Assembly: GCA_016296565.1 (NCBI GenBank)
Contig: JAEDJB010000009.1
Span: 1-25,758 of the forward strand
Direction: 5' to 3'
DNA from: Oscillospiraceae bacterium
Lineage (GTDB): Bacteria > Bacillota > Clostridia > Oscillospirales > Oscillospiraceae
DNA: 25,758 bases
The position numbers were made by a program, and so were the translations under genes. How positions within the stretch are numbered: the first letter of the stretch is position 1; each line of letters begins with the position of its first letter. This document shows, one piece after another, positions 14,333-21,050 of the stretch. Below the pieces are notes generated by a model. That model saw only the letters and a list, made by a program, of their open reading frames with translations. It was not told the origin of the DNA and searched no databases.

Positions 14333-15180
14333 AATCCCTCCCATGCTTGCTTGCCGCGCTGGTCTGCCTGGCCCTTTCCGCCTGCACCAGCTCCCTGGGG
14401 CCCTCTTCCCCACCGGTCTCTCTGGATGCCCTTCCCGCCTATTCTGGCTCGCCCTACGTCCAGGTCAACGGCGGCGAGCCTTATTTTGCAGACAGTGAGC
14501 TTACCGCCACCAGCTTTGAGGAATACAGCGAGCTGGACCAGCTGGGCCGGTGCGGCCCCGCCATGGCCAGCGTGGGGCTGGACACCATGCCCACGGAGGA
14601 GCGGTCGGAGATTGGCCAGGTAAAGCCCACCGGCTGGCAGACGGTGAAGTATGACTGCGTGGATGGTAAGTACCTGTACAACCGATGCCACCTCATCGGC
14701 TACCAGCTGACGGCGGAAAACGCCAACAGGCAAAACCTGATTACCGGCACCCGGTACCTGAACGTCACCGGGATGCTCCCCTTTGAAAACATGGTGGCTG
14801 ACTACGTGCAGGAGACAGGAAACCATGTGCTCTACCGGGTCACCCCCATTTTTGAAGGGGACAATCTGGTGGCCCAGGGGGTCCTTATGGAAGCTAAATC
14901 CGTGGAGGACCAGGGCGAGGGCATCTGCTTTAACGTGTTCTGCTACAATGTCCAGCCCGGAGTGACCATCGACTACGCCACCGGAAACAGCGCCCTGGAG
15001 GGCAGCGCCATCGAACAGACGGAGACCGAGTACGTCATCAACACCAACACCGGGAAGTTCCATCTGCCCTCCTGCTCCAGCGCCCAGCAGCTGGACGAGA
15101 GCAACAAACAGATCACAACAGAAAGCCGCCAGGCGCTGCTGGACCAGGGATATACCCCCTGCGGCCGGTGCAAGCCCTGA
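14320..15180 (+). CDS. Lipoprotein DNA/RNA non-specific endonuclease (EndA/NUC-like) with C-terminal Cys module
   Basis: A 286-residue exported nuclease. A lipoprotein signal ends in LSAC with C22 as the lipidation site. A beta-beta-alpha metal nuclease core covers about 60-215; the motif NRCHLIG at 121-127 carries the catalytic H124, and NRQNLITGTRYLN at 136-148 carries the metal-ligand asparagines. The DRGH form seen in EndA is here NRCH, a variant I associate with Firmicute members. The tail (238-286) is a small Cys/His module, FHLPSC with C252 and PCGRC at 280-284. It may bind a metal or DNA, as in other surface nucleases. Expected role: digestion of extracellular DNA for nutrients or DNA uptake. 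AGAGGAGAT precedes ATG 14320 by about ten bases. Confidence 0.88.
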   Translation: MRTLKSLPCLLAALVCLALSACTSSLGPSSPPVSLDALPAYSGSPYVQVNGGEPYFADSELTATSFEEYSELDQLGRCGPAMASVGLDTMPTEERSEIGQVKPTGWQTVKYDCVDGKYLYNRCHLIGYQLTAENANRQNLITGTRYLNVTGMLPFENMVADYVQETGNHVLYRVTPIFEGDNLVAQGVLMEAKSVEDQGEGICFNVFCYNVQPGVTIDYATGNSALEGSAIEQTETEYVINTNTGKFHLPSCSSAQQLDESNKQITTESRQALLDQGYTPCGRCKP

Positions 15181-15195
15181 CAGACCGAATGAAAG

Positions 15196-15226
15196 AAAAA
15201 TGCCTCCCATACCGGGAGGCATTTTT
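15196..15226. terminator. Bidirectional terminator between the nuclease and phosphatidyltransferase genes
   Basis: AAAAATGCCTCCC (15196-15208) pairs perfectly with GGGAGGCATTTTT (15214-15226) around a five-base loop. The A- and T-runs on either side serve both convergent genes. Confidence 0.93.
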
Positions 15227-15247
15227 ACTCTCTAACTATAATTTCCA

Positions 15248-15748
15248 TCAGTTTGACATGATCGTCCGCGCCAGCTCCTGGACTGCTGCAAAGGTGGCCA
15301 GGCAGCAGAGGGCTGCCCCCGGCACAACGATGCCCAGCCAGGGCAGTGCAAGTGGAAAAAGAAAAAGCAGAAGGCCTGTCAGCTTGTTGGCCTTTGTATG
15401 CAGGAAAGCAAAGCGGTGGTCCCGGAACGCTCCCACCGCAAGGGTGAGCAGTTTAATCAGGGCGATCAGGCCCACCCAGATCCAGAGCCAGCTTGGAAAC
15501 CGGAGCTGGGGCAGGATGCGGACCAGGCAGACCAGGACAAAGAAAGCGTCCGCCAAGCTGTCCAGCACTTCGCCAGCGCGGCTTTCCGCATGGAATCTGC
15601 GGGCCAGGGCGCCGTCCAGCATGTCGGTCACCCCGCAGAGCAGGTAGACCCCATAAAAGCCTGCGGAGAACACCGGCACCAGGCAGAGAACGACCGAACC
15701 TGCCATGCGCAGAAGGGTTAAGCAGTTGGGAAGCTGGGTTTTCTTCAT
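15248..15748 (-). CDS. CDP-alcohol phosphatidyltransferase (PgsA-like)
   Basis: A 166-residue integral membrane enzyme with about four to six hydrophobic helices. The full family motif is present: D42, D45-G46, A49-R50, G59, D63 and D67. These aspartates hold the metal ions and the CDP-diacylglycerol. It should transfer a phosphatidyl group to an alcohol (glycerol-3-phosphate, inositol-P or similar) in the cytoplasmic membrane. At 166 residues it is shorter than typical PgsA (about 180-200), and the substrate is not inferable. GGGGAGG lies six bases upstream of the ATG. It is the last gene of a four-gene minus-strand run, 11 bases after the FliB-like gene, and ends at the shared terminator. 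Confidence 0.87.
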   Translation of the reverse strand: MKKTQLPNCLTLLRMAGSVVLCLVPVFSAGFYGVYLLCGVTDMLDGALARRFHAESRAGEVLDSLADAFFVLVCLVRILPQLRFPSWLWIWVGLIALIKLLTLAVGAFRDHRFAFLHTKANKLTGLLLFLFPLALPWLGIVVPGAALCCLATFAAVQELARTIMSN

Positions 15749-15759
15749 GGCGGCCTCCC

Positions 15760-16701
15760 CTATCCCATCAGCAGGTCAAAGAGAGTATCCAGGTTTTCCT
15801 GGCTGTACTCCACTTCTGAAGAGTACAGCCGGGCATATTCCGCTTGGTCTTCCAGGGAAAACTGCCCGGTTCGCTGCCAGCAAAGCGCACCCAGCCGGCG
15901 CAGAAGCCGGGTGCTGAGAACCGCGAAGGCCGCCTTGCCGCCGGGGTCGCCGTCCTCGTAGCCGGTGAGAACGTGGCGGTAGAGGAAATAGACCAGCAGC
16001 TGCTCATACTCCGTCTCCCGGCCGGCCATGAACAAATCAAAGGCGGCCAGGTCCGTTTCCTCCCCGTGGTCCCGGAGGTCCTCCAGGATGGTGGTCCAGG
16101 CCGGGTCCAGCCGCTCCAGGTTCAGGTAAACCTCTGCCCACTGAGCCGAAGTCAGGGCAGGAAGAGCGGTTCGGCAGCGGGCAAGAATGGCATCCTCCCG
16201 GGCTTTTATGGGTTGGCTCCTGTCCTGAGCCAGGGCAAAGAGCTGTTCCCGCAGGTCCAGAAGGGCCTGGGCATCCGGGTCGGTCTCCCCTGCCGTTTCC
16301 CCGCAGAGGGTCACGGGTTCCTTTTGGGACAGGATCAGCCGGGCGGCTTCCTCACAGCACAGTCCAAGGCCCACCTCGGTCCGGTTGGGCAGAAAGGTCC
16401 GGAACCGGGGATGGTCGGTGCAGATCTGGCAGAGAAACCCTTCCCCCTTGTAAAGAATCAGATCACAGAGGTTTTCCTGGTTTAAGAAGGGGCACCGCTC
16501 CCCTTCCCCCAGCAGAAAATGGGGGGCCTCCCCGGCGGAGATGGACCGGGCCAGCTGCTGGCCCATGGGTCCCGGCTCTGCCCGGTACTGCCGGAAGGTG
16601 TCGGGGTCAATGTCGATCTCCCAGCCGATGCAGCAGTTGTGGGTGCAGCGGGAGGCAATGCAGGAAAACCTGGAGTAGTAGTCCGGGTATATGGCGCACA
16701 T
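15760..16701 (-). CDS. FliB-like Cys-rich protein (flagellin lysine-N-methylase family)
   Basis: A 313-residue soluble protein. An N-terminal Cys-rich domain has C14, C19, C23, C24, C70, C79, C91, C94, C115 and C116. Its pattern is FSCIASRCTHNCCIGWEIDI, then CPFL...LCDLI, GEGFLCQICTDHPRF and LGLCCEEA. This matches the FliB family, which carries flagellin lysine methylase activity in Salmonella and probably binds an iron-sulfur cluster. The C-terminal 180 residues are helical and poorly conserved. No flagellin or other flagellar gene is in the window, so the substrate here may be something else (inference). GAGGTGA, overlapping the stop of the yfcE gene, precedes the ATG by about seven bases. 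Part of the MATE-yfcE-fliB-like-phosphatidyltransferase run. Confidence 0.82.
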   Translation of the reverse strand: MCAIYPDYYSRFSCIASRCTHNCCIGWEIDIDPDTFRQYRAEPGPMGQQLARSISAGEAPHFLLGEGERCPFLNQENLCDLILYKGEGFLCQICTDHPRFRTFLPNRTEVGLGLCCEEAARLILSQKEPVTLCGETAGETDPDAQALLDLREQLFALAQDRSQPIKAREDAILARCRTALPALTSAQWAEVYLNLERLDPAWTTILEDLRDHGEETDLAAFDLFMAGRETEYEQLLVYFLYRHVLTGYEDGDPGGKAAFAVLSTRLLRRLGALCWQRTGQFSLEDQAEYARLYSSEVEYSQENLDTLFDLLMG

Positions 16702-16712
16702 GGCAGGTCACC

Positions 16713-17258
16713 TCACAACGCGAGCCGGTGGTAGATTTGGCCGTCCAGGTCCTTCCACAGGGCCTCCTGGTCGGTGAGCAGCAGGTAGCCCCGGGGGCTG
16801 TCCTCCTTGGGGATGGATACGGAGCCGGGGTTCAGGTACAGATTCCCCTGCCCGAATTCCTCCCAGGCCGGGACGTGGGTATGGCCGTGGAGCAGGATAT
16901 CCCCGGTGCCCAAGGGCGGCGGGTCCTGCCGGCAGGCGTGGTGCCCGTGGGTGACGTAGAGCACCCGGTTTTTGTGGTACAGCAGGCAATATTCTGCCAG
17001 GATGGGAAAGTCCAGCACCATCTGGTCCACCTCGCAGTCGCAGTTGCCCCGGACGCAGAGCAGGTGGTTTTTCTGTTCGTTGAGCAAGCGGATTACCTGC
17101 TGGGGGTCGTAGTCCCGGGGCAGCGGGTTTCTGGGGCCGTGGTAGAGAAGATCTCCCAACAGCAGCAGCCGGTCCGGTTTCTCCTGTTGAAAGGCCTTCA
17201 GCAGCGCCTGGCAGCAGGCGGCGTCGCCGTGAATATCAGAGGCAATCATCAGTCGCAA
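16713..17258 (-). CDS. yfcE: YfcE-family metallophosphodiesterase
   Basis: A 181-residue calcineurin-like phosphodiesterase. Metal ligands are D8 and H10 (SDIHGD), D36 (LGDLLYHGPRN), N72 (GNCD), H104 (THGH), H126 and H128 (GHTH). The segments LYHGPRN, RGNCDCEVDQM and LNPGSVSIPK match E. coli YfcE closely, which hydrolyses phosphodiesters in vitro; its natural substrate is uncertain. The start is set at TTG 17258 because it gives LRLMIASDIHGD, in line with YfcE, and GGGGG lies eight bases upstream. ATG 17249, forming TGATG with the MATE stop, is the alternative and would remove three residues. It overlaps the MATE gene upstream and lies 11 bases before the FliB-like gene, so it is an internal operon gene. 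Confidence 0.9.
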   Translation of the reverse strand: MRLMIASDIHGDAACCQALLKAFQQEKPDRLLLLGDLLYHGPRNPLPRDYDPQQVIRLLNEQKNHLLCVRGNCDCEVDQMVLDFPILAEYCLLYHKNRVLYVTHGHHACRQDPPPLGTGDILLHGHTHVPAWEEFGQGNLYLNPGSVSIPKEDSPRGYLLLTDQEALWKDLDGQIYHRLAL

Positions 17259-18646
17259 GGCGGGGTCCCCCTTTCCTGTTTTTCAGAATTGTCAATGCTG
17301 CGGATGGCCTGCCGGAAGCGGAGAGAGAACAAGATGGCGGTGAAGGTCACGGCGATCACGTCGGCCACCGGCTCGGCCGTGTATACGGCCAGGGTCTTGT
17401 CCGCCATCAGCATAGGCATCAGGTAGATGAGGGGCAGCAGCAGGACAAATTTCCGCACCACCGCCACCACAATGGAGGATTTGGCGTAGCCGATGGCCAC
17501 AAAGGTCAGCTGGCAGGAGACCTGGATGCCGAACAGGCACAGAGCGCCGCAGTAGATCCGCAGGACCTTGCTGGCAAAGGCCAGCAGCTCCGGGTCCGGG
17601 GTGAAGAGCCCGGCAAAGATCCGGGGAAAGAGCATCACCAGCACCCATAGGGCCACGGAGTAAAGGAGGCTTACCTTCAGCAGAAGGAAGAAGGTATCCT
17701 TTACACGCCGGGCGTTCCCGGCTCCAAAGTTGTAGCTGGTGATGGGCTGGGCACCCTGGCCCAGGCCCTGCAGGGGCAGCAGGGCAAACTGCATGACGCT
17801 GGTGAGAATGGTCATGGCTCCCACGGCAATATCCCCGCCGTACCGCAGCAGAGAGGAGTTGAAGCAGACAAAAATGACGCTCTCGCTGGCCTGCATAATA
17901 AAGGGAGAAAGCCCCAGGGCCAGACAGGGCAGCAGGATTTTGCCGTTGAGGCGCAGGTTTTTCCGCTTTACCTTCAGCAGGGTCTTTTTGCCGCAGAGGA
18001 AGGCCATCACCCAGGTGCAGGAGATGCCCTGGGAGATGACCGTGGCCAAGGCCGCGCCCTTCACCCCCATGCCAAGGGCAAAAATGAAGACGGGGTCCAG
18101 GACGATGTTGCATATGGCGCCGATGAGCACCGTGAGCATACTGGTTTTGGCAAAGCCCTGGGCGGTGATGTAGGCGTTCATCCCCAGGGTCAGCTGGACG
18201 AAGAGGGTACCCAGGGCGTAGAGGTTCATGTAGTCCACGGCGTAGCCGATGGTGTTTTCGCTGGCCCCAAAGACCATGAGGAAGGACCGGTTGCCCAGAA
18301 GAAGCACGGCGGTGAGCAGGACTGAGACAATCACCTGGAGCGCAAGGCAGCTGCCCAAAATTTTCTCGGCGGTGTCCGGTTCCTGCCGGCCCATAAAAAT
18401 GGAGGCCCGGGGGGCCCCTCCGGCGCCGATCAAAGAGGCGAAGGCGGTGACGATCATAATAACCGGCAGACAGATGCCCACCCCTGTGAGGGCCAGGCTG
18501 CCATCGCCGGGCATGTGGCCGATGTAGACCCGGTCCACAATGTTATAGAGCATGTTGATGAGCTGGGCTGCCACCGTGGGGATGGCCAGCTTCCACAGCA
18601 GCTTGCCCACAGGCTCCGTGGCTAGAAATCGGTTATCGGAAGACAT
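17249..18646 (-). CDS. MATE-family efflux transporter (second copy in the window)
   Basis: A 465-residue 12-helix MATE protein. The first half carries IPTVAAQLINMLYNIVDRVYIG and the second ALGLSPFIMQASESVIFVCFNS. The loop GLGQGAQPITSYNFGAGN is the usual family block. It differs clearly from the MATE at 8578-9942 in loops and the C-terminal half, so the two are not recent duplicates. The ribosome site before the ATG is weak (AAGAAG). It heads a four-gene minus-strand run and overlaps the YfcE start by 10 bases (or by one base with the ATG start). Substrate is unknown; it may export drugs or a metabolite linked to the downstream genes. No adjacent regulator gene is present. A structured intergenic region of 86 bases separates it from thiE. 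Confidence 0.91.
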   Translation of the reverse strand: MSSDNRFLATEPVGKLLWKLAIPTVAAQLINMLYNIVDRVYIGHMPGDGSLALTGVGICLPVIMIVTAFASLIGAGGAPRASIFMGRQEPDTAEKILGSCLALQVIVSVLLTAVLLLGNRSFLMVFGASENTIGYAVDYMNLYALGTLFVQLTLGMNAYITAQGFAKTSMLTVLIGAICNIVLDPVFIFALGMGVKGAALATVISQGISCTWVMAFLCGKKTLLKVKRKNLRLNGKILLPCLALGLSPFIMQASESVIFVCFNSSLLRYGGDIAVGAMTILTSVMQFALLPLQGLGQGAQPITSYNFGAGNARRVKDTFFLLLKVSLLYSVALWVLVMLFPRIFAGLFTPDPELLAFASKVLRIYCGALCLFGIQVSCQLTFVAIGYAKSSIVVAVVRKFVLLLPLIYLMPMLMADKTLAVYTAEPVADVIAVTFTAILFSLRFRQAIRSIDNSEKQERGTPPCD

Positions 18647-18673
18647 GGCTGCACTTCTTTCTCAAAGGAAATC

Positions 18674-18731
18674 AGCCCATAGAAAGGGCTCCCTCCCAGA
18701 CACTGTGGATCTGGGAGAGAGCCGGGCTTTT
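18674..18731 (+). terminator. Structured hairpin with T-run on the plus strand, between thiE and the MATE gene
   Basis: The inner stem (18687-18700 with 18710-18723, core CTCCCAGA-type) has one mismatch. An outer AGCCC (18674-18678) / GGGCT (18724-18728) pair is followed by TTTTTT. The T-run is on the plus strand although both flanking genes are minus. Read on the minus strand the tail is only CTTTCTAT, a weak terminator for thiE. Confidence 0.55.
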
Positions 18732-18732
18732 T

Positions 18733-19368
18733 TTAACGGGAGAATTTCAGCTCCTCCGCTTTCTGCCGGAGCAGAGAGGCGGCCTGGCGGGGGTCCTCGC
18801 TTTTCATAATGGCGGAGACGGCGCAGATGCCGGAAATGCCGCTGCCGGCCAGCACATCGCAGTTGGCGGGATTCAAACCGCCGATGGCACACACCGGAAT
18901 CTGAACGGCCTGACAAATTTCAGTCAGAGTGGAAACCTTGGTAATGACGGTGACCACCTTGGTGGTGGTGGGATAGATGGCTCCCACCCCCAGGTAGTCC
19001 GCCCCTTCCTCCTGGGCCTGGAGAGCCCGCTCCACTGTTTTGGCGGTGGCGCCCACGATCCGGTCCGGGCCCATAAGCCGCCGGGCCAGAGCCACCGGCA
19101 TGTCCTCGGCGCCCACATGAACCCCTGCCGCGCCGCTGGCCAGGGCGATGTCCACCCGGTCGTCGATGATGAGGGGCACTTGGTAGGCGTCCGTCACGGT
19201 TTTCACTGCCAGGGCCAGCTCCAGATAGGCCCGGGTGGAGCGGGTTTTCTCCCGCAGCTGGACCAAGGTGGCGCCGCCCTGGCAGGCTTCCGCCACGATC
19301 TCCAGGAGCCGGGCCTGGGTCAGACCGGTGCTGTCAGTGATAAAATATAAGGTTGGATCAAATGTCAT
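18733..19368 (-). CDS. thiE: Thiamine phosphate synthase
   Basis: A 211-residue TIM-barrel enzyme that joins HMP-PP with the thiazole phosphate to give thiamine phosphate. Family blocks are all present: LYFITDS at the start, VQLREK with the pyrophosphate-facing residues, LIIDDRVDIALASGAAGVHVGAEDMP, IVGATAKT, GADYLGVGAIYPTTTK (the substrate-closing loop) and the late phosphate-binding IGG. Length is standard. AAGGGGGGAG stands about nine bases before the ATG. It follows thiC by 18 bases and should share the TPP-controlled transcript. HMP-PP comes from ThiD encoded at 12961-13773. Thiazole genes (thiG, thiH, thiS) and thiM are not in this window. Confidence 0.95.
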   Translation of the reverse strand: MTFDPTLYFITDSTGLTQARLLEIVAEACQGGATLVQLREKTRSTRAYLELALAVKTVTDAYQVPLIIDDRVDIALASGAAGVHVGAEDMPVALARRLMGPDRIVGATAKTVERALQAQEEGADYLGVGAIYPTTTKVVTVITKVSTLTEICQAVQIPVCAIGGLNPANCDVLAGSGISGICAVSAIMKSEDPRQAASLLRQKAEELKFSR

Positions 19369-19386
19369 GGGACAGGTCTCCCCCCC

Positions 19387-20700
19387 TTACAGCTCGGTGC
19401 AGAACTCCACCTTTTTCCCTTCCAGGATCAGGTTGGTGGTGCGCACGGCGCACATCTTGCCGCACATGGAGCAAGTGTGCCGGTCTGCCGGCGGGGTGCT
19501 CTCAAAGTAAGTCCGGGCCTTGTCCGGGTCCACGGCGATGGAGAACATTTCCTCCCAGTCCACCTTGTGGCGGGCTTCGGCCATCTTGTTGTCCAGGTCC
19601 CGGGCATGGGGCACGCCCTTGGCGATGTCCGCTGCGTGGGCGGCGATCCGGGAGGCCATGATGCCCTCCTTCACGTCGGCGGTGTCCGGCAGGCGCAGGT
19701 GCTCTGCCGGGGTGACGTAGCACAGAAAGTCCGCCCCGCTGGCGGCGGCGATGGCCCCGCCGATGGCGGAGGTGATGTGGTCGTAGCCGGGGAAAATATC
19801 GGTGACCAAGGGGCCCAGCACATAGAAGGGGGCCTCATGGCACAGCCGCTTCTGCAGGCGCATGTTGGCGGCGATCTCGTTCATGGCCATGTGGCCGGGG
19901 CCTTCCACCATCACCTGCACGTCCTTTTCCCAGGCCCGCTTGGTGAGGTCGCCCAGCTCGATGAGCTCCGCGATTTGGCCGGCGTCGGTGCTGTCGTCAA
20001 TGCAGCCGGGGCGCAGGGCGTCTCCCAGGCTGATGGTCACGTCGTACTCCCGGAGAATCTCCAGGACCTCGTCGTAGTACTCATAGAAGGGGTTCTCGTT
20101 GCCGGTCATCTCCATCCAGGCAAACAGGAGGGAGCCGCCCCGGGAGACGATGTTCATCTTCCGCTTGTCCCGCTTAAAGGCCTCCACTGCCCGGCGGTTG
20201 ATGCCCGCGTGTATGGTCATAAAGTCCACGCCCTCCTCGGCGTGGGCACGGACCACCTTGAGAAAGTCCTGGGGGGTGATCTCCAGCAGATCCTTTTCCA
20301 GGTAGCCGATGGCATCGTACATGGGAACGGTGCCGATCATGGCTGGGGACATGTCGATGAGCTGCCGGCGGAAGGTGTTGGTCTTGCCGTAGTTGGACAG
20401 GTCCATGATGGCCTCTGCCCCATACTTCAGCGCCATGCGGACCTTGTCCAGCTCCACCTCGTAGTCCTTGGCGTCCCCGGAGATGCCCAGGTTTACGTTA
20501 ATCTTGGTGCGCAGCCCCTTGCCGATGCCCTCGGCGCACAGGGACTTGTGGTTGATGTTGGCCGGGATGGCCACCTGGCCCAGGGCCACCAGCTGGCGGA
20601 TCTGCTCAGGATCGGTATATTCCTTTTCCGCCACCGTTTTCATTTCAGGGGTGATGATCCCCTTCTTTGCCGCTTCCATCTGCGTTTTATAGGTTCTCAT
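19387..20700 (-). CDS. thiC: Phosphomethylpyrimidine synthase (radical SAM)
   Basis: A 437-residue clostridial-length ThiC that rearranges AIR into HMP-P, the first committed step of the pyrimidine branch. Conserved stretches are visible: KINVNLGISGDA, GAEAIMDLS, GTVPMYDA, FMTIHAGI, SRGGSL, SLGDALRPGCIDDSTD, VEGPGHM, LGPLVTDIFPGYDHITSAIGGA, and the LPDTADVKEG segment. The cluster-binding cysteines at the C-terminus are C410, C413 and C417 (CSMCGKMC), giving CX2CX3C. That is one residue shorter between the last two cysteines than the CX2CX4C of E. coli ThiC. AAAGGAAC precedes the ATG by about eight bases. Preceded on the minus strand by a TPP riboswitch and a conditional terminator. The enzyme needs SAM and iron-sulfur supply. 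Confidence 0.95.
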   Translation of the reverse strand: MRTYKTQMEAAKKGIITPEMKTVAEKEYTDPEQIRQLVALGQVAIPANINHKSLCAEGIGKGLRTKINVNLGISGDAKDYEVELDKVRMALKYGAEAIMDLSNYGKTNTFRRQLIDMSPAMIGTVPMYDAIGYLEKDLLEITPQDFLKVVRAHAEEGVDFMTIHAGINRRAVEAFKRDKRKMNIVSRGGSLLFAWMEMTGNENPFYEYYDEVLEILREYDVTISLGDALRPGCIDDSTDAGQIAELIELGDLTKRAWEKDVQVMVEGPGHMAMNEIAANMRLQKRLCHEAPFYVLGPLVTDIFPGYDHITSAIGGAIAAASGADFLCYVTPAEHLRLPDTADVKEGIMASRIAAHAADIAKGVPHARDLDNKMAEARHKVDWEEMFSIAVDPDKARTYFESTPPADRHTCSMCGKMCAVRTTNLILEGKKVEFCTEL

Positions 20701-20714
20701 AGACCAGTTCCTTT

Positions 20715-20769
20715 CCAGAAAACAAAATAACGGCTGTCCGCCGCGGACTGTGCCGCGCAGACAACCGTT
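20715..20769 (-). terminator. Conditional intrinsic terminator of the TPP riboswitch
   Basis: On the minus strand a long stem (20769-20753 with 20746-20729, AACGGTTGTC... / ...GACAGCCGTT, one bulge and a few wobbles) has a six-base loop and is followed by ATTTTGTTTTC. It lies between the aptamer and the thiC ribosome site, so TPP binding probably favours it. Confidence 0.85.
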
Positions 20770-20789
20770 TCCGCGCCCGGAAGCTGAGA

Positions 20790-20886
20790 AACCATTCCCT
20801 CCGTCGGCATGATCCGAATCAGGTGTGTGGCCGTGCCACAGGGTCGAAACCTCTGTTTCCTCTCAGCCGCCCGAGGCGGCTCCCCT
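20790..20886 (-). ncRNA. TPP riboswitch (thi box) controlling thiC-thiE
   Basis: The minus strand carries the conserved aptamer pieces in order: CTGAGA (20866-20861), ACCCT (20843-20839), ACCTGAT (20824-20818), GGATCATGCC (20815-20806) and GGAGGGAAT (20802-20794). A variable GTGGC/GCCAC hairpin lies within. This is the standard thi-box arrangement. The terminator at 20715-20769 is the expression platform. TPP binding should stop transcription before thiC. A GTTTC / GAAAC pairing between the aptamer end and the terminator left arm may form part of the competing structure (inference). Confidence 0.95.
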
Positions 20887-20901
20887 ATTACTCATAGTAT
20901 C

Positions 20902-20930
20902 ACTCTATCACCCCCCGGCCGTTTTGTCAA
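20902..20930 (-). promoter_or_regulatory. Predicted promoter of the thiC-thiE transcript
   Basis: On the minus strand TTGACA (20930-20925), a 17-base spacer and TAGAGT (20907-20902). The expected start near 20895 lies just before the riboswitch. Confidence 0.7.
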
Positions 20931-20989
20931 CGGATTTCCCGCGCATTTCCCGGACTCTCCCAGAACGGAAAAGTTTCTGGCGCTTTTCC

Positions 20990-21018
20990 TTGCATACCGG
21001 AGAAATTCGGGATACAAT
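20990..21018 (+). promoter_or_regulatory. Predicted promoter of rsmH (and possibly feoAB)
   Basis: TTGCAT (20990-20995), a 17-base spacer and TACAAT (21013-21018), giving a short leader before ATG 21051. No Fur-like palindrome is visible near it. Confidence 0.6.
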
Positions 21019-21050
21019 ACCACTTGCAGAAGAAAAAGGAGCTGAGGTCC

